Below are positions 58,646-64,000 of a DNA stretch of 64,000 bases, in pieces. This DNA comes from UBA2357 sp041678045 (GTDB taxonomy: Bacteria > Pseudomonadota > Gammaproteobacteria > Burkholderiales > Rhodocyclaceae), in contig JBAYOV010000015.1 of NCBI GenBank assembly GCA_041678045.1, positions 4,617 through 68,616 of the forward strand, given 5' to 3'. How positions within the stretch are numbered: position 1 is the first letter of the stretch; the number at the start of each line of letters is the position of its first letter. The notes beneath the pieces were generated by a model. It ran no database searches. It was given only the letters and a program-made list of their open reading frames with translations, and was not told where the DNA came from. A program made the translations under genes and the position numbers.

Positions 58646-59898
58646 ATCTCCACCTCGATTACACCCGGATTTTGCTGAAGGTGCTCAATTTTGCTGAAGG
58701 TGCTCACACTATTTTGTTGAGCATCTTCAGTGTTTTTGAGCATCTTCAGGCATTCGCGTTGAGCGCCGTCAGTGGCTGGCAGCCTCCACATCCATTGCTG
58801 CCGGGCGGCTCCGAAGCGTCCGCCGTCCTTCACGGCCTCGACTCCGAGTGCCTTCTGTGCCCTGCGGATGGTCGCCCAGGAATACCCCGCGCCTTCCGCG
58901 TCGGCCTTCACGGCTTTGCTCGGCATCGGCCCGTCCGAAAGCAAGTCAGTCAGGAAACGCTTGGCATCGGCCATGCTCCCGCCCTCGCCATCGTCGCCCG
59001 TCGAGTCCGCCACGGCCAGCAGGTCGCGTGCTGCGCCTTCCACGGATGCCCCCCAGGCCACCGCCGACGAAAACACGCCCGGATGCTGCTGGACTTCACC
59101 CTGCGCCAGGTCGTACTCAAACCCGCCATCGTCCGGCCCGATGTTCGACTTTGCCCGGCAGAATAGCCGGGTGGTGCGTCCGTCCTCCCCCTCTTCCTGG
59201 TGCTTTGCGGCCACCAACACGACACGGGCCAGCGCCCCGAAGGCAAGGCTACCGGTCAGCCGCTCCACCGGATCGCGCCCGCCCGTGCCCTTCGTGAAGT
59301 GGGTGATGCCCACCAGTGCGCAGCGCATGTCAGAGGCCAGATCGACGAGAGGTTGCAGCCCGCGCCTGACCTCCGCGTTCTTGTGGCTGTCGCCCGTGAC
59401 AGCCGACACAATGGGATCGACAATCAGCAGCTTGATGCCGCCGATTTTCAGCAGCTCGTGACGCAGGGTCGCAATATCTCGCGCCGGATCGAATGACCGG
59501 CTTTCGGCACCCTCTCGAACATCGCCCACGAAAAACACCCTGTCCAGCTTCGCCCCGGACAGCAACAGTCGGGGGACAAGCGTATCTGCGGGGTCATCCT
59601 CTCCGCTCCAGATCAGCACATTGCCCGGCTGGCAGCGTGCCCCGTCCGGCCAGCGCCCGCCGGATGAAACGGTGGCGGCAAGCGACATGGTGAGCGTGGT
59701 CTTGCCCGTGCCCGGTGCCCCGCCCAGGACGTGCATTTTCCCGGCAGCCAGCCACCCCGGCCACAGCCAATCAATCGAAGCAGGGGTGATGCTCGTAGCA
59801 GGGATGACGCTCACCTCTCGGGCGCGATGTTCGGCAGCGCCAGCCGGGGCGGTCGCCAGTTCGGTCGACACGATCTCCGGCTCGGTCCATATCGTCAT
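58642..59898 (-). CDS. RepA-like AAA/RecA-fold ATPase (replicative helicase candidate)
   Basis: The 418-aa protein has Walker A GGAPGTGKTT (59-68), Walker B LLIVDPIVSAV, GITHFTKGTGGRDPVERLTGS and RLFCRAKSNIGPD, the pattern of RepA/AAA_25 hexameric helicases of RSF1010-type plasmids and phages. A C-terminal winged-helix-like region (SWATIRRAQKALGVEAV) follows. It probably unwinds DNA during element replication. It overlaps both neighbours by four bases. Confidence 0.88.
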   Translation of the reverse strand: MTIWTEPEIVSTELATAPAGAAEHRAREVSVIPATSITPASIDWLWPGWLAAGKMHVLGGAPGTGKTTLTMSLAATVSSGGRWPDGARCQPGNVLIWSGEDDPADTLVPRLLLSGAKLDRVFFVGDVREGAESRSFDPARDIATLRHELLKIGGIKLLIVDPIVSAVTGDSHKNAEVRRGLQPLVDLASDMRCALVGITHFTKGTGGRDPVERLTGSLAFGALARVVLVAAKHQEEGEDGRTTRLFCRAKSNIGPDDGGFEYDLAQGEVQQHPGVFSSAVAWGASVEGAARDLLAVADSTGDDGEGGSMADAKRFLTDLLSDGPMPSKAVKADAEGAGYSWATIRRAQKALGVEAVKDGGRFGAARQQWMWRLPATDGAQRECLKMLKNTEDAQQNSVSTFSKIEHLQQNPGVIEVEI

Positions 59899-60245
59899 GC
59901 TGCGGCCCTCCGGGTCGATACCACGAACTCGATGCCGGGATGTTCCCCGGTCAGCAGCATCAGCCGCCGGGGTGCAGCGGCCACAATCGAGCGCACGACA
60001 GCATGCAGCCGGTCGCGCTCAACCAGATCGGCACCGGGAATCCACACATCCCGGCCACGACACACCCCCCAGTCGAGCATGGCGGGATCATCGGAGGTGA
60101 ACACAGCCAGGGGGGCGCACACGCCCGTCATGGGCACTCGGTGCGTGGGGTCGATCCATACGCTGATGCCGTGCTTCGGTTCGATTCCGGATGCCAGGCG
60201 GGTCATCAGTTGCCGCCCGTAGGCGGGGAGTCGTTTGGTCATCAC
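59895..60245 (-). CDS. Unknown 116-aa protein in the replication operon (element 2)
   Basis: The protein reads MMTKRLPAYGRQLMTRLASG, then HGISVWIDPTHRVPMTG and a central DVWIPGADLVERDRLHAVVRSI, ending LLTGEHPGIEFVVSTRR. It looks like a small alpha/beta protein. I do not recognise the family. ATGA overlaps on both sides show it is translated as part of the operon. Confidence 0.7.
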   Translation of the reverse strand: MMTKRLPAYGRQLMTRLASGIEPKHGISVWIDPTHRVPMTGVCAPLAVFTSDDPAMLDWGVCRGRDVWIPGADLVERDRLHAVVRSIVAAAPRRLMLLTGEHPGIEFVVSTRRAAA

Positions 60246-60658
60246 GCCCCCAGCCAGTCAATGTCACCCGCGCCCGGCAGGTCGGAAAACGGATCCGCTT
60301 CATGCCCGTGCGCCCTGGTGCTCGTGCTGGCGCTGTCGCCCGACTCCTTGCGCTTGCGCGGCTTCGGGGTGGTGCTGGCCACTTCGTCGACCACCATATC
60401 AAGCGCAGGCCGGTGGTTGCCGTCCCTGTCCTGCCAGGTGCTCACCTTCAGGGTGCCGGCCATGGCCACGGTCGCCCCTTCGCGCAACTGCATCAGCCGC
60501 ATGACGGCCTGTTCGTCGAATGCCACCAACGAGCAGGACACACGGCCTGCATCGCCCATGGGCACACTGACCCGTGCGGTGGCGTAGGGTGTGCCGTTCT
60601 TCGCGGTGCGCTGGGTCGGGGTGCTGGTGAGGTTGCACGAGATCAATGCCCGAATCAT
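60242..60658 (-). CDS. Single-stranded DNA-binding protein-like (element 2)
   Basis: The 138-aa protein has an OB-fold pattern (MIRALISCNLTSTPTQRTAKNG; TARVSVPMGD; CSLVAFDEQAVMRLMQLREGATVAMAGTLKVSTWQDRDG) and an acidic, Ser-rich tail ending DPFSDLPGAGDIDWLGA, which lacks the standard SSB tip DDDIPF. It probably protects single-stranded DNA in element replication. Its ATG overlaps the stop of the 57-aa gene. Confidence 0.85.
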   Translation of the reverse strand: MIRALISCNLTSTPTQRTAKNGTPYATARVSVPMGDAGRVSCSLVAFDEQAVMRLMQLREGATVAMAGTLKVSTWQDRDGNHRPALDMVVDEVASTTPKPRKRKESGDSASTSTRAHGHEADPFSDLPGAGDIDWLGA

Positions 60659-60828
60659 TGCGCCCCCCCCGTCATCAGCAGCATGCCCGCCACAGCGGCC
60701 AGCGCCAGCAGCGCGGCCAGGTCGGCAGAAATGCGCCCATGCTGGTGAGTGCTGGTAAAATGTACAGCGTTGATGTTGCTGTCGTGCGGGTCGTGCCGGG
60801 GGGTGCGGCCCGTTTTTTTGTCCGTCAT
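60655..60828 (-). CDS. 57-aa small membrane protein heading the replication operon (element 2)
   Basis: MTDKKTGRTPRHDPH, then QHGRI and one hydrophobic segment (LAALLALAAVAGMLLMTGG). It is homologous to 52865-53038, although the gene that follows is unrelated (SSB instead of YdaU-like). The stop overlaps the next start (ATGA). This keeps the small gene and its antisense structure as the fixed part of the operon head. The open frame starts five codons earlier (60843). Confidence 0.75.
   Translation of the reverse strand: MTDKKTGRTPRHDPHDSNINAVHFTSTHQHGRISADLAALLALAAVAGMLLMTGGAQ
60768..60819 (+). ncRNA. Predicted antisense RNA opposite the 57-aa gene (element 2)
   Basis: An extended -10 (TGGTAAAAT, 60753-60761) is followed after the same 31 nt by the identical hairpin (60787-60812) and TTTTTTT. 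The 35-nt terminator is identical to element 1, and the 25 nt before it match at about 21 positions. Confidence 0.55.
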
Positions 60829-60839
60829 GGCTCGCCCCC

Positions 60840-61067
60840 TCACTCGGTCGCGCCGGACTGGTGGTAACGCTTCTCCAGCCAGGCAAGCAGGTCGGCACGA
60901 CGGTAACGCACCTTGCGTCCGACCTTCAGGAAAGGCAGGTTGTAGCGCCCGGTCGAGCGCCAGACAGACAGCGTGCCGGGTGATACGTCGAGCATCGCGG
61001 CAGCGGCATGATCGTCGAGCAGGTCAGCGCCTGCCGTGATCAGGTTTTGCAGGTTTTGGGTTGTCAT
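60840..61067 (-). CDS. AlpA/excisionase-type HTH protein (element 2)
   Basis: The 75-aa protein has a MerR-like helix-turn-helix of the AlpA/excisionase type: LLDDHAAAAMLDVSPGTLSVWRSTGRYNLPFLKVGRKVRYRRADLLAWLEKR. In P4-like satellites AlpA controls integrase expression. It stands 11 bp upstream of the 57-aa gene and can be part of the operon. The ATG at 61067 is followed upstream by an inverted repeat (61068-61114). Confidence 0.88.
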   Translation of the reverse strand: MTTQNLQNLITAGADLLDDHAAAAMLDVSPGTLSVWRSTGRYNLPFLKVGRKVRYRRADLLAWLEKRYHQSGATE

Positions 61068-61163
61068 GATTCGCATCCAATGAATCCCGCGGGGGTGCGG
61101 TGTGGGTGCGAATCATCGGGTTATCCTGGCGGCAAGTCAGACACACTTTTTCGGAAAAGTGTG
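61068..61163. promoter_or_regulatory. Two inverted repeats upstream of the AlpA-like gene
   Basis: GATTCGCA (61068-61075) pairs with TGCGAATC (61107-61114). Further upstream CACACTTTT and AAAAGTGTG (61142-61163) form a perfect 9-bp arm pair around TCGG. The second lies 75 bp before the gene, matching the position of the palindrome in element 1, though with a different sequence. Confidence 0.6.
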
Positions 61164-61176
61164 AAGTACAACGTCA

Positions 61177-61743
61177 TTAGAATACGGGGCGACCGCTCCG
61201 GCGCGGAAATAAATGTCCCGCCTCAATCTTTACAAAAACGCTTGCCAAATCAGCGTCAGGCCCTTTTTTCTCGATTTTCAAAAGTGTACTTCGGTGTTTT
61301 TCGTAGATTTTCTGAACGTCGCGCCGCCCGCACCCAAGATCATCCTTGATCTGGTCAAAGCACTCCTCGGCATTGAATGTCCCACCACGGGTACGCCACT
61401 GCCTGAGAAGGTGAAGCACATCGCCTTCAATCTCTCGATACCGTGCAGCCGCTTTTCGTTGAGCCTTGCTCTCGGTCGGTTTGCCAAACATATCCCCAAT
61501 GCAGGCCACATCCCCGCATTCGTAACGCCGCTCTGATTCGATCAATACATCGGCCATCCACTCAGGCATGACCGCCTGAAAGTAAGCGCAGATCACCAAC
61601 GCCTCGAACAATGCGAGTTTGTCGCCTGCCTCGTAAAGTTTCCGCCGCGCTTCCAACTCTTCGAGCGCCTTCAGATTTTCAAGCTCGCGCAGACTCTCGC
61701 CGCCTTTGCGAGTGGAAGCAACCAAGCCGGTTCGTAGCCTCAT
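61177..61743 (-). CDS. Unknown 188-aa protein (element 2 accessory gene)
   Basis: A soluble, charged, mostly helical protein: ESLRELENLKALEELEARRKLYEAG could form a coiled coil, then AYFQAVMPEWMADVLIESERRYECG and AECFDQIKDDLGCGRRDVQKIYEKHRS. I recognise no family. It sits where element 1 has a different unknown gene. The ATG at 61743 is chosen; the frame is open to a TTG at 61794. Confidence 0.6.
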   Translation of the reverse strand: MRLRTGLVASTRKGGESLRELENLKALEELEARRKLYEAGDKLALFEALVICAYFQAVMPEWMADVLIESERRYECGDVACIGDMFGKPTESKAQRKAAARYREIEGDVLHLLRQWRTRGGTFNAEECFDQIKDDLGCGRRDVQKIYEKHRSTLLKIEKKGPDADLASVFVKIEAGHLFPRRSGRPVF

Positions 61744-61804
61744 GGCATCACTTATATGCTCACCCTTGCAATAGATACCGCGCCAGCCGGGCAAGGGAAC
61801 CCGG

Positions 61805-61843
61805 TTTTCTCCCCAGGGGATCAGCCGGGGGATAGGCGCGGCA
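61805..61843. repeat. 39-bp element flanking the cargo slot (copy 2)
   Basis: Identical to 54358-54396. It lies 16 bp past the DUF2442 gene stop. Confidence 0.75.
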
Positions 61844-61859
61844 TTGCTCGGTCAGGCGA

Positions 61860-62129
61860 TTACGCCGCCCGCTCTCCACGTTGCGCCCGCATCAGGTCGA
61901 GCAGGAACTCCGGTGCCAGGTCTGCCCCGTTTGCCCATGCCACCGTTCGCATGACCGGGTGTTGATGCGCCGTGGCGAACAGCGCCGGATCGAGCAGCGC
62001 CTCGAACACTTCGCCCTCCAGTTCGGCAGATAGATCAACCTCGCCCGCCGCGCCATTGTTGAAGCGCAGGAACAACCGATAGCCCGGCAGCGGGGTTACT
62101 TCGGTGGTGTGCAAGATCATGGTCATCAC
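61860..62129 (-). CDS. DUF2442 protein, likely antitoxin-type partner
   Basis: The 89-aa protein has the DUF2442 pattern: VTPLPGYRLFLRFNNGAAGEVDLSAELEGEVFEALLDPALFATAHQHPVMRTVAWANGADLAPEFLL. DUF2442 genes typically follow DUF4160 genes as a presumed toxin-antitoxin-like pair. It overlaps the DUF4160 gene by four bases. An internal ATG at 62120 is an alternative start. Confidence 0.88.
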   Translation of the reverse strand: MMTMILHTTEVTPLPGYRLFLRFNNGAAGEVDLSAELEGEVFEALLDPALFATAHQHPVMRTVAWANGADLAPEFLLDLMRAQRGERAA

Positions 62130-62386
62130 TCCAGTGGTTCAATCGGGTTCAACGGTTTGCGCTGGACGGCCAGCGACCAATCGGCTTCCAGTTCATCGCG
62201 GTGCAGCGCCAGCCATTCACGCACCATCGAAAGCGCCCGGCCCGGCAGCGAACCCGCATACACCTTGCCGTCAAACGTCATCAGCGCTTCATGCTCTCCA
62301 TAGACCGCATGGAAGTGTGCAGGCGGGTGGTCGCGCCAGTTCATGTAGATCACGATGCCGAAGAATCGGGAGATTTCGGGCATCAC
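62126..62386 (-). CDS. DUF4160 protein, likely toxin-type partner
   Basis: The 86-aa protein reads MPEISRFFGIVIYMNWRDH then HPPAHFHAVYGEHEALMTFDGKVYAG and ALSMVREWLALHRDELEADW, the DUF4160 pattern with its PPHFH-type motif. Function is not established; pairing with DUF2442 suggests an addiction or stabilising module. It overlaps the integrase gene by four bases, so it is translated with it. Confidence 0.88.
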   Translation of the reverse strand: MMPEISRFFGIVIYMNWRDHPPAHFHAVYGEHEALMTFDGKVYAGSLPGRALSMVREWLALHRDELEADWSLAVQRKPLNPIEPLE

Positions 62387-63615
62387 GCCGCCCCCCGCCT
62401 GCCCGGCAGCGTCACCACGTCGGCAGCGTCCTTCAGCCCGCCCGCCTCCAGCATGGCAGCGGTTGCCGTATTCACCGACTGGCGTACCGGGTCAAGATCG
62501 AGCCGGGCATAAATCGCGGTGGCTTGTGGCGACTTGTGGTTCAGGCTCTTGCCGATGATCGCCAGCGATGCCCCGGTGCGTGCCTGCCAGCTCCCCAGCG
62601 TGCGCCGCAGGTCGTGCAGGGTGACGCCGTTGTCCACGTCGCGCCCGTAGGGGATACCGGCCCGCTCCATGACGCGCATGACGGCCTTCTTGGGTTCGAC
62701 GATGTGCCCGGTCTTGCCGTGGCTGGGAAACACGAACCCGCCCGCCGTGGTGGCCTTGCGCGACTCCAGTATCTGAATCGCTTCCGGGCACAGGGTCACG
62801 TTCTGCGCTGTGCCGTTCTTCGTCTTCGGGATACGCCACACGCCCTCAGCCAGTTGGAGTTCCCGCCAGTGCATCGCGCACACGTTCGCCCGCCGTGCGC
62901 CGGTCAGCAGCGCCAGCAGGATGAAGTCCCTCATCACAGGTTCCTCTTCGGCCACGGCAGCGAAGAAACGCGGCAGTTCATCGGGCTGGAGAAAACGATC
63001 CCTGCTGCGCTCTGGGTTGGCCTCGATGCCGACGGCGGGATTCACCCCCGAGAACATGCGCTTTCTGATGGCGTAGTTGAACACGGCCCGCGTGACGGCC
63101 AGTGCCCGGTTGGCTGCAATCGGTGCCGCTTTGCTGGCGCGGTGAATGGCCGAAGCGGTGCGCTCGTGGGTGATGGCGGACAGCTTTTGCCCTGCAATGT
63201 CTTTCAGGTACAGGCGTACGGTGTTGATGTACTCGGCTTTGGTGCGCTCTCCAATCGGGTTGCCGTCGCGCTTGCGCTTGCGCTCAAGGTATTCATCGAA
63301 CACCTCCTGAAAGGTCGGCACCCCCTTGTGAATGCGCTTCACTTCGGCGGGGTTTGCGCCGCTTTCGATTTCGGAGTTGATCGCGGTTGCCGCCTTGCGT
63401 GCCTGCTCCACCGTCATCGTCGGGAACTTGCCCAGCGTCACCCGTTCAGGCTGGCCAGCCTTCAGGCGTCGGTAGACGCAGAAGGTTTTTGTCCCCGTCG
63501 GGGTTACACGCAGTTGCAGCCCTTGAATCTTGGTGTCGTGATACGTGGCCCTGCCGGATGCCGGCAAGGGCAGCGCCAGCAACCGTTCTTTGGAAAATGG
63601 GAACTTGGATTCCAT
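62383..63615 (-). CDS. int: Tyrosine-type site-specific integrase of element 2
   Basis: The 410-aa P4-like integrase has an N-terminal DUF4102-type arm-binding domain (IQGLQLRVTPTGTKTFCVYRR), a core-binding domain and catalytic R241 (TGARRANV), H334 and R337 (TLHDLRRTL), H360 (LNHKS) and Y369 (AIYARL). It is clearly distinct from the element 1 integrase, although both use the tRNA-Thr site. It lies 179 bp from att3. Confidence 0.95.
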   Translation of the reverse strand: MESKFPFSKERLLALPLPASGRATYHDTKIQGLQLRVTPTGTKTFCVYRRLKAGQPERVTLGKFPTMTVEQARKAATAINSEIESGANPAEVKRIHKGVPTFQEVFDEYLERKRKRDGNPIGERTKAEYINTVRLYLKDIAGQKLSAITHERTASAIHRASKAAPIAANRALAVTRAVFNYAIRKRMFSGVNPAVGIEANPERSRDRFLQPDELPRFFAAVAEEEPVMRDFILLALLTGARRANVCAMHWRELQLAEGVWRIPKTKNGTAQNVTLCPEAIQILESRKATTAGGFVFPSHGKTGHIVEPKKAVMRVMERAGIPYGRDVDNGVTLHDLRRTLGSWQARTGASLAIIGKSLNHKSPQATAIYARLDLDPVRQSVNTATAAMLEAGGLKDAADVVTLPGRRGAA

Positions 63616-63643
63616 GCACTCACCTTATGCAAATCGGCTGAAA

Positions 63644-63711
63644 CGGGGTTACGCCGGGGTTACACTGGGGTTACGTTTTCGGTTAAAAACCGTGTTTTTT
63701 CGTGTAACCCC
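63644..63711. repeat. Integrase arm-type repeats, right end of element 2
   Basis: Three direct GGGGTTAC units (63644-63682: GGGGTTACGCC, GGGGTTACACT, GGGGTTACGTT) and an inverse GTGTAACCCCG at 63702-63711. They match 57031-57054. Confidence 0.65.
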
Positions 63712-63794
63712 GTTAAGGTGAGTATGCGCTAACTGTACTGTTTCGTAAAGGATTATTAAGGTTGATTTATCAGTAGGTCTACCCCTGCCTACAA

Positions 63795-63840
63795 ATTCGT
63801 AATCAGTAGGTCGGGGATTCGATTCCTCTCAACAGCACCA
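63795..63840 (+). repeat. Attachment repeat att3 (right end of element 2)
   Basis: The third 46-bp copy of the tRNA-Thr 3' end, with one base change (GGGGATTCG). The sequence beyond it should be the original chromosome. Confidence 0.93.
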
Positions 63841-63849
63841 TAAAATCAA

Positions 63850-63881
63850 GGGGTTGCAGCGATGCAGCCCCTTTTCATTTT
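63850..63881 (+). terminator. Terminator beside att3, likely the original tRNA-Thr terminator
   Basis: GGGGTTGCA / TGCAGCCCC with a GCGA loop, then TTTTCATTTT. The group II intron begins at the next base. Confidence 0.85.
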
Positions 63882-64000
63882 GTGCGCCCAGCATGGGCGC
63901 ACTCCTGCGGGTGTAAGTCCCGCCGTAAGTTGATCACAGCGAACGAAGTGAAGCGCAACTGCGTGAGGGTGACCGAGCGTGGGGAGGAAGCGTGGATCGT
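63882..64000 (+). mobile_element. Group II intron, 5' end (cut by the window edge)
   Basis: The sequence starts GTGCGCCC, the GUGYG-type 5' splice end, folds at once into GTGCGCCC / GGGCGCAC and GCGGG / CCCGC stems and continues with domain I-like sequence (AAGTTGATCACAGCGAACGA; GCGTGAGGGTGACC; GTGGGGAGGAAGCGTGGAT). Insertion directly after an intrinsic terminator is typical of bacterial class C introns. The reverse transcriptase would lie beyond the window. Confidence 0.8.

Larger units (their letters stand above)
56987..63840. mobile_element. Integrated element 2 (6.9 kb, satellite-like, tRNA-Thr site)
   Basis: It is bounded by att2 and att3. From right to left it holds an integrase, a DUF4160-DUF2442 pair, an unknown gene, an AlpA-like HTH gene, then an overlapping operon of a 57-aa membrane protein, SSB-like, a 116-aa unknown, a RepA-like ATPase and a TubC_N-like protein, and a non-coding left end with repeats. 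No virion or conjugation genes are seen. Confidence 0.9.

Noticed and set aside
62104..63732. 542-aa plus-strand open frame opposite the element 2 integrase
   Set aside because: The minus strand has a complete tyrosine-recombinase catalytic set and overlapping starts with DUF4160; the plus frame shows no family.
48929..63840. Full prophage or conjugative element
   Set aside because: No capsid, portal, terminase, tail, lysis, relaxase or type IV secretion genes were found in either element.

Overview
The window looks like the chromosome of a GC-rich betaproteobacterium, most likely Rhodocyclales (Thauera/Azoarcus-like). This is inferred from gene content: a full soxCDYZAXB thiosulfate-oxidation operon, flavocytochrome c sulfide dehydrogenase, a glyoxylate-cycle set, and housekeeping operon orders (ileS-lspA-fkpB-ispH, clpS-clpA, rpmB-rpmG, coaBC-dut). 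No species can be named from sequence alone.

Layout. 1-24.6 kb is mostly housekeeping: partial xseB, a Rieske oxygenase, ribF-ileS-lspA-fkpB-ispH, amiC, tsaE, queG, murI, sseA, a two-component system facing a Spy-like periplasmic protein, isocitrate lyase, an RraA-family protein, clpS-clpA, a cold-shock gene, L28/L33, radC, coaBC and dut. 24.7-34.5 kb is a sulfur-oxidation region: a c4-type cytochrome, fccAB, and, divergent from fccAB, an ArsR-type regulator followed by soxCDYZAXB. 34.5-48.8 kb is carbon metabolism: aceK, icd, a DUF4212 plus sodium:solute symporter pair (acetate-type), malate synthase G and a divergent LysR regulator. With aceA at 16 kb these give the glyoxylate bypass and its branch-point control (AceK phosphorylates Icd).

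From 48.85 kb the window is accessory. A complete tRNA-Thr(CGT) gene is followed by two integrated elements in tandem (about 8.1 and 6.9 kb), delimited by three copies of a 46-bp tRNA 3'-end repeat. Each element has a tyrosine integrase at its right end, a toxin-antitoxin-like cargo slot, one unrecognised gene, an AlpA/excisionase-type HTH gene, and a tightly overlapping leftward replication operon ending at the same terminator. The two elements share their control and end sequences but carry different replication genes: YdaU-like, SF2 helicase and P4-type primase in element 1; SSB-like, RepA-like ATPase and unknowns in element 2. No capsid, terminase or conjugation genes are present, so they look like small satellite or plasmid-like integrative elements.

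The most unusual signal is in both replication operons. The first small gene (57 aa, translationally coupled to the next gene) carries on its opposite strand an extended -10 promoter and, exactly 31 nt later, a strong intrinsic terminator with U-run. The hairpin contains G-U pairs that only work on that strand. This predicts an antisense RNA of about 51 nt controlling the replication operon. Element 2 also has an iteron-like array with exact 61-bp spacing. The window ends inside the 5' part of a group II intron inserted directly after a terminator.
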